From positions 18,000,001 through 18,064,000 of the forward strand of contig NC_079880.1 in assembly GCF_029227915.1 (NCBI RefSeq): DNA of 64,000 bases, given 5' to 3'. Below are positions 21,701 through 33,060 of the stretch, in pieces. How positions within the stretch are numbered: the first letter of the stretch is position 1; each line of letters begins with the position of its first letter. Both the position numbers and the translations under genes were made by a program. Source of the stretch: Hydractinia symbiolongicarpus. Its lineage: Eukaryota; Cnidaria; Hydrozoa; Anthoathecata; Hydractiniidae. Under the pieces are notes generated by a model, which worked only from the letters and a program-made list of their open reading frames with translations, was not told the origin of the DNA and searched no databases.

Positions 21701-22899
21701 TGTCTGCAACTAGTAAAATGAAATAATAATAACATACTGCCAAAACATCTATAGGCAATGTCTAATCTTGGAGGAGTAAGAAGACACTTTTTTAATAAAC
21801 GCCCCTCTTAAACGAACCCTTTCTCCAGTTTGTCATGCGCTTCAATTTATACCGATCCATCAGTTGTGCTTTTTTTTGTCTCTCTTGTTCTATTTCTCTC
21901 AATATAATATTGTTTATATCTTATTTTTAATATATGTCTTGTTATTTTTGTTAGGATGAACAGCCATTTTATTGTAAATTGGTACGCCCTAAAAAGCATT
22001 TTACACACCATTCCATGATGAAAGGTGTCTATTCTTTTTTTGTGATCCACAAGTAATACTTCACTATATTAAAAGTTTACAAAAAATCGCTCGAAAAATA
22101 AACTTTGAAACTTCGTTAGTTAGTATAGATTTTATATGCAACGTAACATGCGAAATAAAAAAAATCTTGCTTAACAAGGTACAAAAACGTTCAACATCGT
22201 CTCTGCTAAATATGTTGTTTAACTATTTCAAGACTTTCCCGCCATTTTTTGGTCACATACACAAAAAACATAGTTGAACACAAGAAATTTAATAAACGCC
22301 AAAATCTATCTTGCTGGACATTCAAAACTATGGAAGATTTTAAAAAGTTAAAACAAAACTGAGAGGTAATGTGTCATAGACAGATGTTTTTCGAAATATT
22401 GATGTTTCAACGTTTCCAGATGTTTGTGTGGAAAATGATGGATAATACAGGTTTTTAAGGTCCACCAGACGCTCTTCAAAGTCAATTGTAGAAAACTTAA
22501 CAGCTACGAGTACCTGAAAATATTTTCAACATTCTAAAGACATCACTCCAGAAACGTTAAACCATTGTTCAAAGTTTTATCTTGTACTATGACTAATTAA
22601 TCTCGCGCATTTCTCAACTTCTCCGCATTTTGTTTTTCTTCTGTCACAGCTTCCACTCCTCAGGTATAAACCACACACACTTTTTTCATTAATACGGATT
22701 GGAATCGATCTTTAAACATTGTAACCGAGCTGGGTAGTTGGGCGGGACTCTAGAGGTGCACTTTACAATTATCTTATCCACGTATATCTTTGAGTCAATC
22801 AACGTCTCTGTGTTAATATGCAGGCTACATCATGCGTACGATTTATTCGCTTAGTCAACGCGCACGATATCTAAACAAGATAAAGTAAAAACCAACACG
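18769..22899. other. intergenic region between two convergent genes
   Basis: The LPSY/PPKY gene ends at 18768 and ADAR ends at 22900, so the two converge here. The short reading frames inside (for example 20466-20729 and 21847-22050, minus) show no domain, splice or codon signal and are taken as chance. Near 21800 a stretch with AAACGCCCCTCTTAAACG resembles the repeat family at 54.6 kb. Confidence 0.6.
22842..22847 (-). promoter_or_regulatory. candidate polyadenylation signal of ADAR
   Basis: The minus strand reads AATAAA about 55 bases after the ADAR stop codon at 22900. The position is close for a 3' UTR, so another signal downstream could be used instead. Confidence 0.45.
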
Positions 22900-25800
22900 T
22901 TAATAACCGAACATGTCGTGTTCGTAAGGCTTTCCAATCCATTTACCACACGTGGTATCATTCAACGCCTTGAAAAAATTCTCTTTAGCCTTTTGGTGAT
23001 CGCACGCCAGAACTTTCGCAGCATGGTATGTTTTTGGATTCAATTTTAGCCTGAATGCTTTTATAAGCTGCATAAATTGGTCGTAAAAATTCAATTTACA
23101 AAGTCTCGAAGGCGATTGGACGACAGTTTTTCCTGTCGTTGCATTCACTGCCTCCACGTTTTTTTGCTCGCTGTACCAGTTAAAACTGTTGCTGTTCGCT
23201 TTTGAAGTGTCGCGATTTATATCTGCATTTGTCGGCGTCCCTAAACATGGTTTGTTCAGTGCGTAGGCTTCGGGACAATCCTTCATCCTCCCAGCTCTTT
23301 TATACAACGCTCTATACAACGCCTCGTAATGGTAGTGCAATCCTACCACAATACCTTGCAAGTAAATAGGTTCGGTGAAATAGCTAAGTAAAGCACCTTG
23401 AACACCCAGGGCATTCCACTTAAGAATCTTATCGCTGCAAGACATTGTGCGCAACCGCTCTCCCTCCAAGATGCCATCCGATGTTTGTATATTGTTCTCT
23501 GGCACAGGTATTGTCCCTAAAAATAGCCAATTATAGCTACACACAAAATCGTACAAGTTATTTATTCGGGTGAAGGGAGATTAGCAAACAAAAGTAAACC
23601 TGCAGCGCAAACCTTTTGAAAACACAAAACAAGGTGATCGTTATCGGTTAACACAACAAGAGTAAAACAAGAATAGACTTACCTTGTCCGTTCTCAATCT
23701 TCGTTCTTAACAAGCCAGCAGTTTTGTTTTTCGCTCCTTGCTGATGAGTTTGTAATGTAAACACCCTTCCATCTCCACAAGGAGCCGTGTTCACAAATAA
23801 ATAGACATGTACAGACGGTTTCAACGCAAATTTACCGTTAGGTTGTCGTGCAAATATCGTACTCGATTTGTTTCCAGCAGCTAAAAAAAGTTCATTGTAT
23901 AAATACCGTCGAAATCCCCGACAAGCGATGATCTCCCCGTGACAATCGTTTAACGTCTGTCCTTTATGATCCATCTGGTCACCAGTTACGCACTTTGTAC
24001 CGGTACCGATACTTACTACCTGCAAATCAGGAGTAGAATTTGTATCCTCGCATTTTGCCAACACAAAGGCGGCAATCACTTTGCACTGGGTTTCTCCCTG
24101 AAAAACATTTAAAAATTTTTCCTGTACAGCTTTCGTGATCATGTTACACAGCCCAGGTGCAAGCTCGTATTTAGGCTCGTCGTTTTTAGGACATTCTACC
24201 TTTACTCCCTCAGTGTAAATGTCTGGATTGATACCATACAGGGTATTTAGTGCCTCCCGCGCAGCTACTGTTTTGGCTGTTTTCTTGTTAGGACCTTCCC
24301 CGATAAAGTCTCTTTCTCCCACGTAGGCGGTCGCTTTAAATTTAACGGATGCATTACATTCGCAATCTTCCCATACTTCGAAGCGGGTTTGTGGATTTAA
24401 CTTCAGCAAAAGAACAATAGGATGATTGGTCGCAGGATTGCTGGTCGATTTGTTTTCGAAAATATCTTTTAAGTCGATTGCCGTCCACTCGTTGACGTCG
24501 ATGTTTTTCAACTCCTCCAACACCGACAACGCTAGTCTGAGTTTCGCTCTCTTTTTTGAAGAGCCTTTCGCTTTAAACACCTTTCCTTCGATTTGTGTCT
24601 TGATATGGTACTCTGTGATCCCAAGTGCAGTCTTTTCCTCACTTTCATCTAATTTAATGTCGCGAAAAAGTTCGTAAAACACCATTGTCGGATGTCGAGA
24701 CGTGTCGATAGTTTTAACTTTAGTGCTGCTCTCTGCATCTTCATATGCGGCCATGCCATCCTTCTTAGGACGTATCACATCAAGAGCCTTCTTAGCAGCT
24801 CGCAGTTTGGCTAAGTTCCGGTTTTTACCGACACCTTCGTACGCCACGCCCTTTATCACAATAGTAGCATGGTATGATTTTTCTTCGCTGTCTGGCTCTG
24901 CTTCTTCCTGGATAACCTCGATGTTAAGATCTTCACCTGTAATTTAACCAATATCAACAAATAAATTTCAGTGTAAAAAAGGGGGAACTGAGCCGTGGCC
25001 AACGCAAAATTTACAAGTGGAAAATAAAAATTATATACTCGTCACAAAGATATTTAAATTTTACTGGATTGGTTAAAATGATTGAATTTAAAACGTAATC
25101 AAACCCTTGTGAAAAAAAAGTCATATACACACTAGCGCGTTCAGAAATTCTATTAATATTAGTACATACGGAGGAGTTCTTTGAGCTGCGTAAGAGGAAA
25201 CTTTTTTTCTAGTTGAATCTCTTCCGGTTTTACTTTGGGGGATTTTTTTGTGATTTCCGCGTCTTTAAAGTCGTGAATATCATATATGCACAAAAGGATA
25301 GTCTTTGCAAGATTAAGTTTGGCTGTTTTCTTGCTTCGTCCCTAAACAGAAGAAACAAAGAGAAGTGAATAAACGTAACAACTGCTTTAAACAAGCACTT
25401 TATTTTACAATATTCCCTAACGCGAATGGTGAACTACCAGTTTCCCTGCAAAAAGGGTTATTAACAGATATTTGCTATACAAAATGCAGACGATATAAAC
25501 AATTTATATTACAACTATTGTCAGTTAATGTCAATAATACCTTATTCACCCCTTTGTCATTTTTTTTAATAAATCTTTTTTTGCTATGTTGAATGGTTAA
25601 TACTTACTAAGTTTCTATGTTTAAATTGTTACATTTATCTATTGCACCGCAAATTTTTATATCCTATACCTCTCAGAACCTTAGATGTTGGCCATTACCC
25701 GAAACAACGAAATCCTTAAAATCAGGAAAATAAAAAAACTTTCGTTAAGATTACTCTTAAAACTTGAAACTCACAACACAACTTTATTTCATCAAGAGGA

Positions 25801-26747
25801 ATCAGTCTATAAATTTAATATGACGTACTTACAAGTGTACCAAATTCGATTCAAATTAGAAAAAAATCTCCAAAGTTATGGATTCCGATCCCACCCCGTC
25901 ATAATGAGTTTCCCGGACCGAATAGGGTTAAGAAAATTAAATCTCGCGAGAACGTTTTCGACATACAAGTTAATTAATAAGTCAAGATACTTCGGTCTAT
26001 TTCATCACTTCACTTTAGAACGAAAAAGACGGAATACAAACCTCTCCGAAGAATCTTTTGCTCTGCACATCAGCTTCGACCTTAAACTGCCGATCGCCTT
26101 GTCCGGAACCTTCACACCAATTCAATCTCATATTGGGAAAGATTTCCGACAACACCATAACGGGATAACAACGCGCTTTTTCAATGTTAATAGCAGGAGG
26201 GTTAGTAAACAGTTCCGGAAAGCCCCGCCCGACAGCCTGATGTGGAAGTAAGGCACCCGGGCGTCGGAATGGATTATCAGGCGGCGGGTGTGTAGGACTG
26301 CGGACACTAGGTGGGGCGTACAAGGGACGGTCTCTGTCGTGACTAGGCATTTCTTCGTCAGATGTGAAATCAATATACTTCCCCTCCACGCCAGAAGTTG
26401 ACTGATCTGAAAAACAAAATAAAAAATACAACTTTCCTACTAAATTTGAGATACCACGTTGCAGGAGTAAAAGGATTTTATTAAAAATTTTATTAAAAAT
26501 TTTTATTAAATGTTTGTATTACGATATATGGCATACTCACATAGTGTATGGTTAAGTGGTTGGTAGTGTTCAAAAAAGTATTCGCTCTCCTCCCTCTCAG
26601 TTTTGATAACTTCCTCTTTACCACCAAGCTCTTCCAAAGCTCGAGTTGCTAAATCAAGCTTTGCCTTTTGTTTGGTCGTCCCACTTCCTTCAAACGATTT
26701 TTCGTTGAGAATTGTGTAAGCTTTAAACGTAGGCTCGTGTACTGGCC
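22900..26747 (-). CDS. ADAR: ADAR double-stranded-RNA adenosine deaminase, at least five dsRBDs (5' end missing)
   Basis: Minus-strand exons 26747-26541, 26406-26042, 25341-25170, 24936-23683 and 23516-22900 join in frame to about 870 residues. The first exon is the C-terminal half of a dsRBD (KSFEGSGTTKQKAKLDLA), so upstream exons exist. A proline-rich linker follows, then dsRBD2 (PVMVLSEIFP...GRSKKTAKLNLAK, split by an intron), a weaker dsRBD3 (GVGKNRNLAKLRAAKKAL), dsRBD4 (SSKKRAKLRLALSVLEEL) and dsRBD5 (GPNKKTAKTVAAREAL). The deaminase domain has NDCHGEI (zinc His and catalytic Glu, 23933-23941), PCGDG (zinc Cys, 23777-23779) and MSCSDKILKWN (zinc Cys, 23437-23439). ADARs convert adenosine to inosine in dsRNA. 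The usual HAE is HGE here; all catalytic residues remain. Vertebrate ADARs have two or three dsRBDs. ADAT1 and ADAD proteins were considered and excluded by the many dsRBDs and intact triad. Confidence 0.95.
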
Positions 26748-27477
26748 CTGAAATAAGAAAATGGGCGAACTAACACGTGAATGATGTAACTAAAACTTGA
26801 TGATGGCAGTAAGAGAAGATGAGAAGGAAATTGATGTGTGTACAAAACTTGTAACAATCAGATAAAATAAGAAAAAACAAAGCTAAACACTATAAAGCAG
26901 AAAACACACATACATATAGGGTCGCATAAGAAACATGCAAAAGAAAATGTAAAATCATTAAAAATTGAAGAATTCCTTTTTTTCTAATTTCTCCTGTGAA
27001 AAAAATATACATAATTCAGAAGACGCAAAACACACAAACGTTGCATGAGAACATCTGTCGCAAGGTGTTACATTGTTACAAGGGAACGGAAAAACACACC
27101 CGTTAACTTGTTGTCCCCAGCAAAGTTCGAGACGTCAACGTTTATTGGTTATTAATGTCACGTGACACCTATCACATTGCACACAAACTATCGAATATAA
27201 TTTCAAATATTCACACCCTTTAGTTTTAATAATTCCGGTTTTCAAAAATTATTGAAACTGAAAGAAGAGCTGCTAATTAAAAACAGATGTGGCTTTTTCG
27301 TGTCATTTCTTACATCGTACTCAGTTCTGATCAGCCTGTCTACCTTTATATCTGGAAGAGGAAAAACTCAAAATTTTTTCTGAGAAGCCGTGCTAACAAT
27401 CACTTTATGCACGTTTAGTTTTATAAGGAAATTCACAAATACGAATAGACTTTGAGTAGAATTTTGAGCCTTATAAA

Positions 27478-27496
27478 TGTGTGAAAGTTTCACACA
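27478..27496. repeat. 19-bp palindrome TGTGTGAAA-G-TTTCACACA
   Basis: Nine-base arms flank a single central G. It lies 62 bases from the longer hairpin at 27558, and the two may belong to one small element. Confidence 0.75.
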
Positions 27497-27557
27497 AAGA
27501 GTGAATTTCCTTATTCAGTCCTGGACATTTATTACTAAAGTTCCTTGAGGTTTTCTT

Positions 27558-27594
27558 GACAAAACAACACGGTGAGACACCGTGTTGTTTTGTC
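27558..27594. repeat. perfect 17-bp-stem hairpin with 3-base loop
   Basis: GACAAAACAACACGGTG is followed by AGA and its exact reverse complement. Such a tight perfect hairpin is rare by chance. No element ends or target duplications were identified around it. Confidence 0.9.
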
Positions 27595-27955
27595 CTTTAT
27601 AAAAATTTTTCATGTAAAAAATGTTTATCTAAAGTAGATAAAAAAGTCGTATAATTCTTGTTATTGTTATTGACAACGCAGAGCGCTCCTGGTGATGATA
27701 ATTCCACAGCAACTATTTAACACTTAACACTTTTCATAATTTTACCATATTGAAGTTACCATCCCATTTCTTGCACGTTGATTTTATTGAATTTCCGCGC
27801 CCGAAGGCGTAGGAAATTCTTTAAAACCGTCGTTTTTTTCTTTCGGAGCATTTTTTGAGAAAAAATCGACCCTGGGATTTCACGTTGGTCAATCACAGAT
27901 GTAAACTTCGTACCCAAGCTCCTTAACTACTGGGAAGTCTAGTATTGACGCTTCA

Positions 27956-28740
27956 GGCCAAAATTGGTATTTGTTTTCCACAAAATTTGGCACAGTTAAC
28001 AAAAAAAGTATGCTGAACATAATGGTGACATAATAATTTTGATTTTTGTCACCTAAATGTCATTTTAGGCCAAAATTAGTCCAAAAATTAGAACTACTTT
28101 ATTTTCAACAAAACTTGGAACAGTTAACAAATAAAGTATGCTGAACATGATGGTGACATCAAAATTTTGATTTCTTCTTACCTAAATGTCATTTCAGGCC
28201 AAAATTGGTCCAAAAATTAAAACTACTTTATTTTTAACAAAATTTGGTACAGTAAACAAATAAAGTATGCTGAACATGATGGTGACATCAAAATTTTGAT
28301 TTCTTGTTACCTAAATGTCATTTTAGGCCAAAATTGGTCCAAAAATTTAAACTACTTTATTTTTGACAAATTTTGGCACAATTAACAAAAAAAGTATGCT
28401 GAACATAATGGTGACATCAAAATTTTGATTTTTGTCACCTAAATGCCATTTTAGGCCAAAATTGGTCCAAAAATTAAAACCACTTCATTTTCGGCTAAAT
28501 CTGGCACAGTTAACAAATAAAGTATGCTGAAAATGATGATGGTACAAAAGTTTGATTTTTTGTCACCTAAATGTCATTTCAGGTCAAAATTTATCCAAAA
28601 ATTAAAACTGCTTTATTTTCGACAAAAATTGACACAGTTAATAAAAAAGTATGCTGAAAATGATGGTCACATCAAAATTTTGATTTTTTGTCAACTAATG
28701 CCATTTAAGACCATAAACGTTTCAGTCGCAAGACTTTCAA
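27956..28740. repeat. 128-bp tandem satellite, about six units
   Basis: Units start near 27956, 28068, 28197, 28326, 28454 and 28582. Each contains AGGCCAAAATTGGTCC, AACTACTTTATTTT, CACAGTTAACAAA and AAGTATGCTGAACATGATGG. The spacing is 126-129 bp except for a shorter first unit. Reading frames across it are by-products of the repeat. GAATTTCCGCGC-type sequences in inverted orientation lie at both sides (about 27790 and 28945). Confidence 0.92.
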
Positions 28741-29586
28741 CCATGAATGATAGGCTGTATTTTTTGTTAGCAATTTCTTTTAAAATGTGAGTTTACTATG
28801 ACACGTTTCGTTTTTTTTGCGTTTGTTGTAAGATATAATGTCACTGGTGTGCTTTATCTTCAGAGGTTCATGCACCAAACCCCTTCCAATGTTTGGCACA
28901 ATAACACAACGAATTAGCAGGTTTTCATCAAATATTTTGGTAGCGCGCGGAAATTCTTAGAGTCCCCAGGGCTTCTTGTTTTTTTATTTTTTTGAGCAGT
29001 GGGGACAAGCTAATTTACAACAAAACACTTTTTAAACAAATGTCAATTAATTTAATACTACTACAGTTTAAAAATAAATTCAGTTGAGAAATTAATTAAA
29101 ATGAAGTTGTAACTTCATCAAATTTTACAAAGAAAACAGCGAAAAGTTGAACAGCAAAAATAGAAATCTTCGGGTGTTAGGATGATTTTCATTCAAAACA
29201 ATTCACTTCACATCAACATCAGATTAAAATCGGAATATTCTTTTATGCGCTTCGCAAATTGTAGTGTATTCCGCCAAGTCAGTCCTTGCAAAAATTAAAA
29301 AAACTCTGCCGGGGAAATTAATTACGCGCATGTAAAAATATGAACAATTTTATGTCGAAAATATTTGAGCATTAACTTTTGTCGGCCATTGTAAAAAGAA
29401 ATATAAATATTGCATAACTCGTTAAAGCTTTATCATAAAACAACGGGACCGATGAAATTGTCGGCTTAGTTTAAGGAGTTTAAGTATTTAGAGATTTTTT
29501 AACAAAAGTCAAGTTCGATCAAAATTTCACAAAAATTTTTTACAGCTTTAATCGGCGTTCCTATATATACATATATATCTATATCT

Positions 29587-29617
<31 letters not shown>

Positions 29618-29883
29618 CGATTGGATCATCTATTTTCGTGACAAATTAACACACAGCCGCAAGAAAACACGTTGTATATTGTATATGAAATGCAATGCCT
29701 AAAACGTTAATATATTAAACACGAGTAATTTGCTTGTAATTTAAATCGCTTTTGTGAAATCTTTCAAGAAGAACATCCGAAAAGGTATTTGACGTTATGT
29801 CGAAACATCGACCTTATTTTTGTGTTATTTTATATCTACGTAAAATAATAAAGTTTATAAAAAATTCAGGCTATAAACTGTTT
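28741..29883. other. AT-rich non-coding DNA between two tandem arrays
   Basis: No coding frame is recognised. GTCCCCAGGGCTTCTTG at about 28961 is a dispersed motif seen also at 17727 and 62313. A TATATC/TATA microsatellite fills about 29560-29618. Confidence 0.6.
29560..29618. repeat. ATCTAT/TA microsatellite
   Basis: The six-base unit ATCTAT is repeated about five times within flanking TA repeats. Confidence 0.9.
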
Positions 29884-30585
29884 AAACTTCAAGAGCGATA
29901 TACAAGCTTAAACTTCAAGAGCGATATACAAGCTTAAACTTCAAGAGCAATATACAAGCTTAAACTTTAAGAGCGATATACAAGCTTAAACTTCAAGAGC
30001 GATATACAAGCTTAAACTTTAAGAGCGATATACAAGCTTAAACTTTAAGAGCGATATACAAGCTTAAACTTCAAGAGTGATATACAAGCTTAAACTTTAA
30101 GAGCGATATACAAGCTTAAACTTCAAGAGCGATATACAAGCTTAAACTTCAAGAGCGATATACAAGCTTAAACTTTAAGAGTGATATACAAGCTTAAACT
30201 TCAAGAGCGATATACAAGCTTAAACTTTAAGAGTGATATACAAGCTTAAACTTCAAGAGCGATATACAAGCTTAAACTTTAGGAGCGATATACAAGCTTA
30301 AACTTCAAGAGCGATATACAAGCTTAAACTTCAAGAGCGATATACAAGCTTAAACTTTAAGAGCGATATACAAGCTTAAACTTCAAGAGCGATATACAAG
30401 CTTAAACTTTAAGAGCGATATACAAGCTTAAACTTTAAGAGCGATATACAAGCTTAAACTTTAAGAGCGATATACAAGCTTAAACTTCAAGAGCGATATA
30501 CAAGCTTAAACTTCAAGAGCGATATACAAGCTTAAACTTCAAGAGCGATATACAAGCTTAAACTTCAAGAGCGATATACAAGCTT
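29884..30585. repeat. 26-bp minisatellite, 27 units
   Basis: The unit is AAACTTYAAGAGCGATATAC plus AAGCTT, 26 bases without spacers, in 27 near-identical copies plus a degenerate 28th ending near 30620. Variation is almost confined to two places: C or T at base 7, and GCG or GTG (once GCA). Each unit carries a HindIII site. The uniformity implies recent expansion. Confidence 0.96.
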
Positions 30586-32260
30586 AAATGTAAAGAGCGA
30601 TGAACACGCTAAAACTTTACCCCCTTAAAAAACTTTGTTGAGTTTTTCTCACACCGTCATTAAAGTTCATTAATTTTCTTCTACTCTTAATTTTAAACAA
30701 ATGTCACTTTCCCAACAACAACAGCGACGAAAGATCACTCGATCAATCTTGTTGTCAATTCAGATTAATATAGAAGTTAAGAAGAATCCTCACTAAAAAG
30801 TGTTTGAAATAACTTTTCGAACGCGCACAAATTTTTGAAAACAAAAGTTTCAAAATTTGTCTATCCGTTAAACCAATCCAAGTATCGGAATCACTTATTT
30901 TCAATATTCATGAGTAGTTATCACGGAATTTCCATTGAAACCACGCCGCAAATCTCAAATTACAAAAGCTTTTTTGAAGTTAATGTTTCAAGCGAAAAGC
31001 GAATTCCAATTTACACAAAGTAACAGTGTAATTTTTTGTTCACAGATGGAAAGTTACTAGCGGTACCAAATGTCTGACGCCAATAACGTCAAACATTTTG
31101 CAACTTCAATGTTCAATACGATAGAGTACTCTTTTTTTTGTCGAAAAACGAGCCACGAGAACAATTATTTGATATGACATTTATTTTTGGGATAGAAAAC
31201 AAATAATGTCCCAAAAGACATATGCATGAGTATAAAGAGTGCAACACAATTTTTAATCAAAAGTTTTTATACAAAAAAGCATGAACGATAAAAAACATCT
31301 TTATTGTTTCCACACAGCCGTAAGTCACTATTATTTTTACTTTAAATTAAATGACAGTTGTTTTGAATATAGCACGAGTGTTCATAGGAACTAGCTTGAA
31401 GAATGTGCAAGAACAAACGAAATAAAAAGTCGACAATGATCTTATAGCTACAGATGGTTTTTAATAACGATGCAACGTAATTTTTAAACTCTGCAGGAAC
31501 TTACTATAGGTGCAAAAAAGAGAGAAAGTCAATATTTACTTTGAGTATCAAGAAGAACTGTGTGTATCAAACATGCTTTTCGTTTGGCACAATCTAATAG
31601 CACATAATTTTTATGGGTAGCGTATACCAGGAGCGGATACAGGAGAATTACTGAGCGAAACATTCAGCTAGGGTGGTGTAGAGAGGCGCTGTAAGCCTCC
31701 ATAGTGAGGTCAGAAGCATTCACTTATTTACCTACTTCAACACTGAAAAATACCTTAGCAGGACCGAGTGTAAAAAAGTACATTTGTTATGTCAAATCAG
31801 GTTTTTGAAAGACCCTCTAAAATATAAATATGAAGCGAGCAAATTTTCTTTCTCTCTTTCTTTCTTTCTGATATTTTAAAATTAAACTCACAATTATTAC
31901 TCTAAATAACCTGTATTTTTAAACCACAGCTAAATTCCATACAATATAATCAAATAAATAAAAATTACATTTTTATATACATATAGCATTCTGAATTCCT
32001 TGATGCAAATTCTGTCACGTAAAATTGATGAAAATTTATCGCACAGTACAAATAATAACTTTTAAACAAGTTTAATGAACCAAGTTCAACAATTAATTTG
32101 TTCCTCTATGAAGATACTAGCATTTGAGTGTTTCAGCATCTAGGGTTTTTCACGGTTGTAGCGAAGTGGAGATCCGTGTTTCAAATCCAAGCTTCTGCAA
32201 CTACGCTATTCGCAGTTTTGGGAGTTTAGAACACAGTGTAAGTGACTCACGAAATTTGCT
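30586..32260. other. non-coding DNA
   Basis: AT-rich with no supported gene. A short TTTC repeat lies near 31848-31868. Upstream of the RPA-like remnant, 32150-32200 shows a weak tRNA-box-like sequence, considered and not called. Confidence 0.55.
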
Positions 32261-33060
32261 ATGCGGAAACCAATTTATTTTCATCGAATAGACCATGATT
32301 TCGTAAAGTTGGTTAATTATAAACCCAAAGCGAACTGGAAAGATAACAGCCTCCAGGACATTGAAGTCAATAGAAAGACCACATTGGAGGAGTGTAAAGC
32401 TCACAAAAACATCAAAAAAGATGTTGCCAAACGTCAAAAAATCAAAACTGTGCTTGATAGTGGTTATGATAAACAGATGGTTACTATAATAGGATATATT
32501 GACATTGATAATGTAGCTATTTCAACTATGGATTCGTCTGCAAAAAGAACTGATACATTCGTTAACCATAACAGTGGGATTGTTTTGGTTTCCTTTTGGA
32601 GTAAAATCGCAAATCAGCTGAGCACGAGTGGTACCTATGAATTACAAAATCTTTCCGTACGGGAGTTAAATTCAACCCCTGTTGAAACTGTTATCACTAC
32701 AACCAGCGAAAGGTAATGCAATAAAACAATTGTTTCCACCATATCAGCTAAAGAAGTCCTTGCATTTCCCCTCGGTGTTTTACTCAAATTGAAGAATCCA
32801 CGCTTGGACAAGATTTTTTTCGTTGCGCCAAATGTAAAAATAGTACAAAATTTTCTTCGTTGTCATCAAATGTTACGATCCAGTTAATAACGAATGAAGG
32901 ACAAGAAGTGGTTATGTATAGCACTCAGCTTAACCAATATCTCCTAGCGAAAAGGGAAAGTGTTGAAGTTGACGATGAAGACCAAGTATGCAAGGTTTTG
33001 CTGTTAGATGAAAAATCTGTGATTTCTGTTAATCACCGTAATGTTGTCATTGCCTTCTAA
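32261..33060 (+). pseudogene. RPA70-like OB-fold and zinc-ribbon protein, partial
   Basis: The first frame (32261-32716) holds an OB-fold pattern: VTIIGYIDIDNVAI, then GIVLVSFWSKIANQL and GTYELQNLSVRE, as in RPA70 DNA-binding domains. The second part (about 32754-33060) has C-ISPR-C, 15 residues, then C-AK-C, followed by VTIQLITNEGQEV. This matches the C-x4-C...C-x2-C zinc ribbon inside the RPA70 C-terminal OB domain. The two parts lie in different frames. Either a 41-base intron (GTAATG to AAAG, 32713-32753) or a small indel separates them. RPA70 binds single-stranded DNA and is about 600 residues; this covers less than half. It could be a host paralogue, a retro-copy, or the RPA-like gene that some Helitrons carry. 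No Helitron ends were seen. Confidence 0.6.

Larger units (their letters stand above)
26748..27790. other. upstream ADAR intron or 5' region, no exon recognised
   Basis: The missing N-terminal half of the first dsRBD should lie on the minus strand somewhere to the right, but no matching exon was found by eye. Minus-strand CACGTGAC and AACCAAT boxes near 27150-27175 are promoter-like but unproven. Two short hairpins lie at 27478-27496 and 27558-27594. Confidence 0.5.

Noticed and set aside
29884-30585. CRISPR-like array of regular 26-bp repeats
   Set aside because: Units are directly adjacent with no unique spacers, and the DNA is eukaryotic. It is a minisatellite.
32150-32200. tRNA-like A and B boxes (TAGCGAAGTGG and GTTTCAAATCC)
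   Set aside because: The boxes are too close together and no cloverleaf can be drawn. At most a decayed SINE head.
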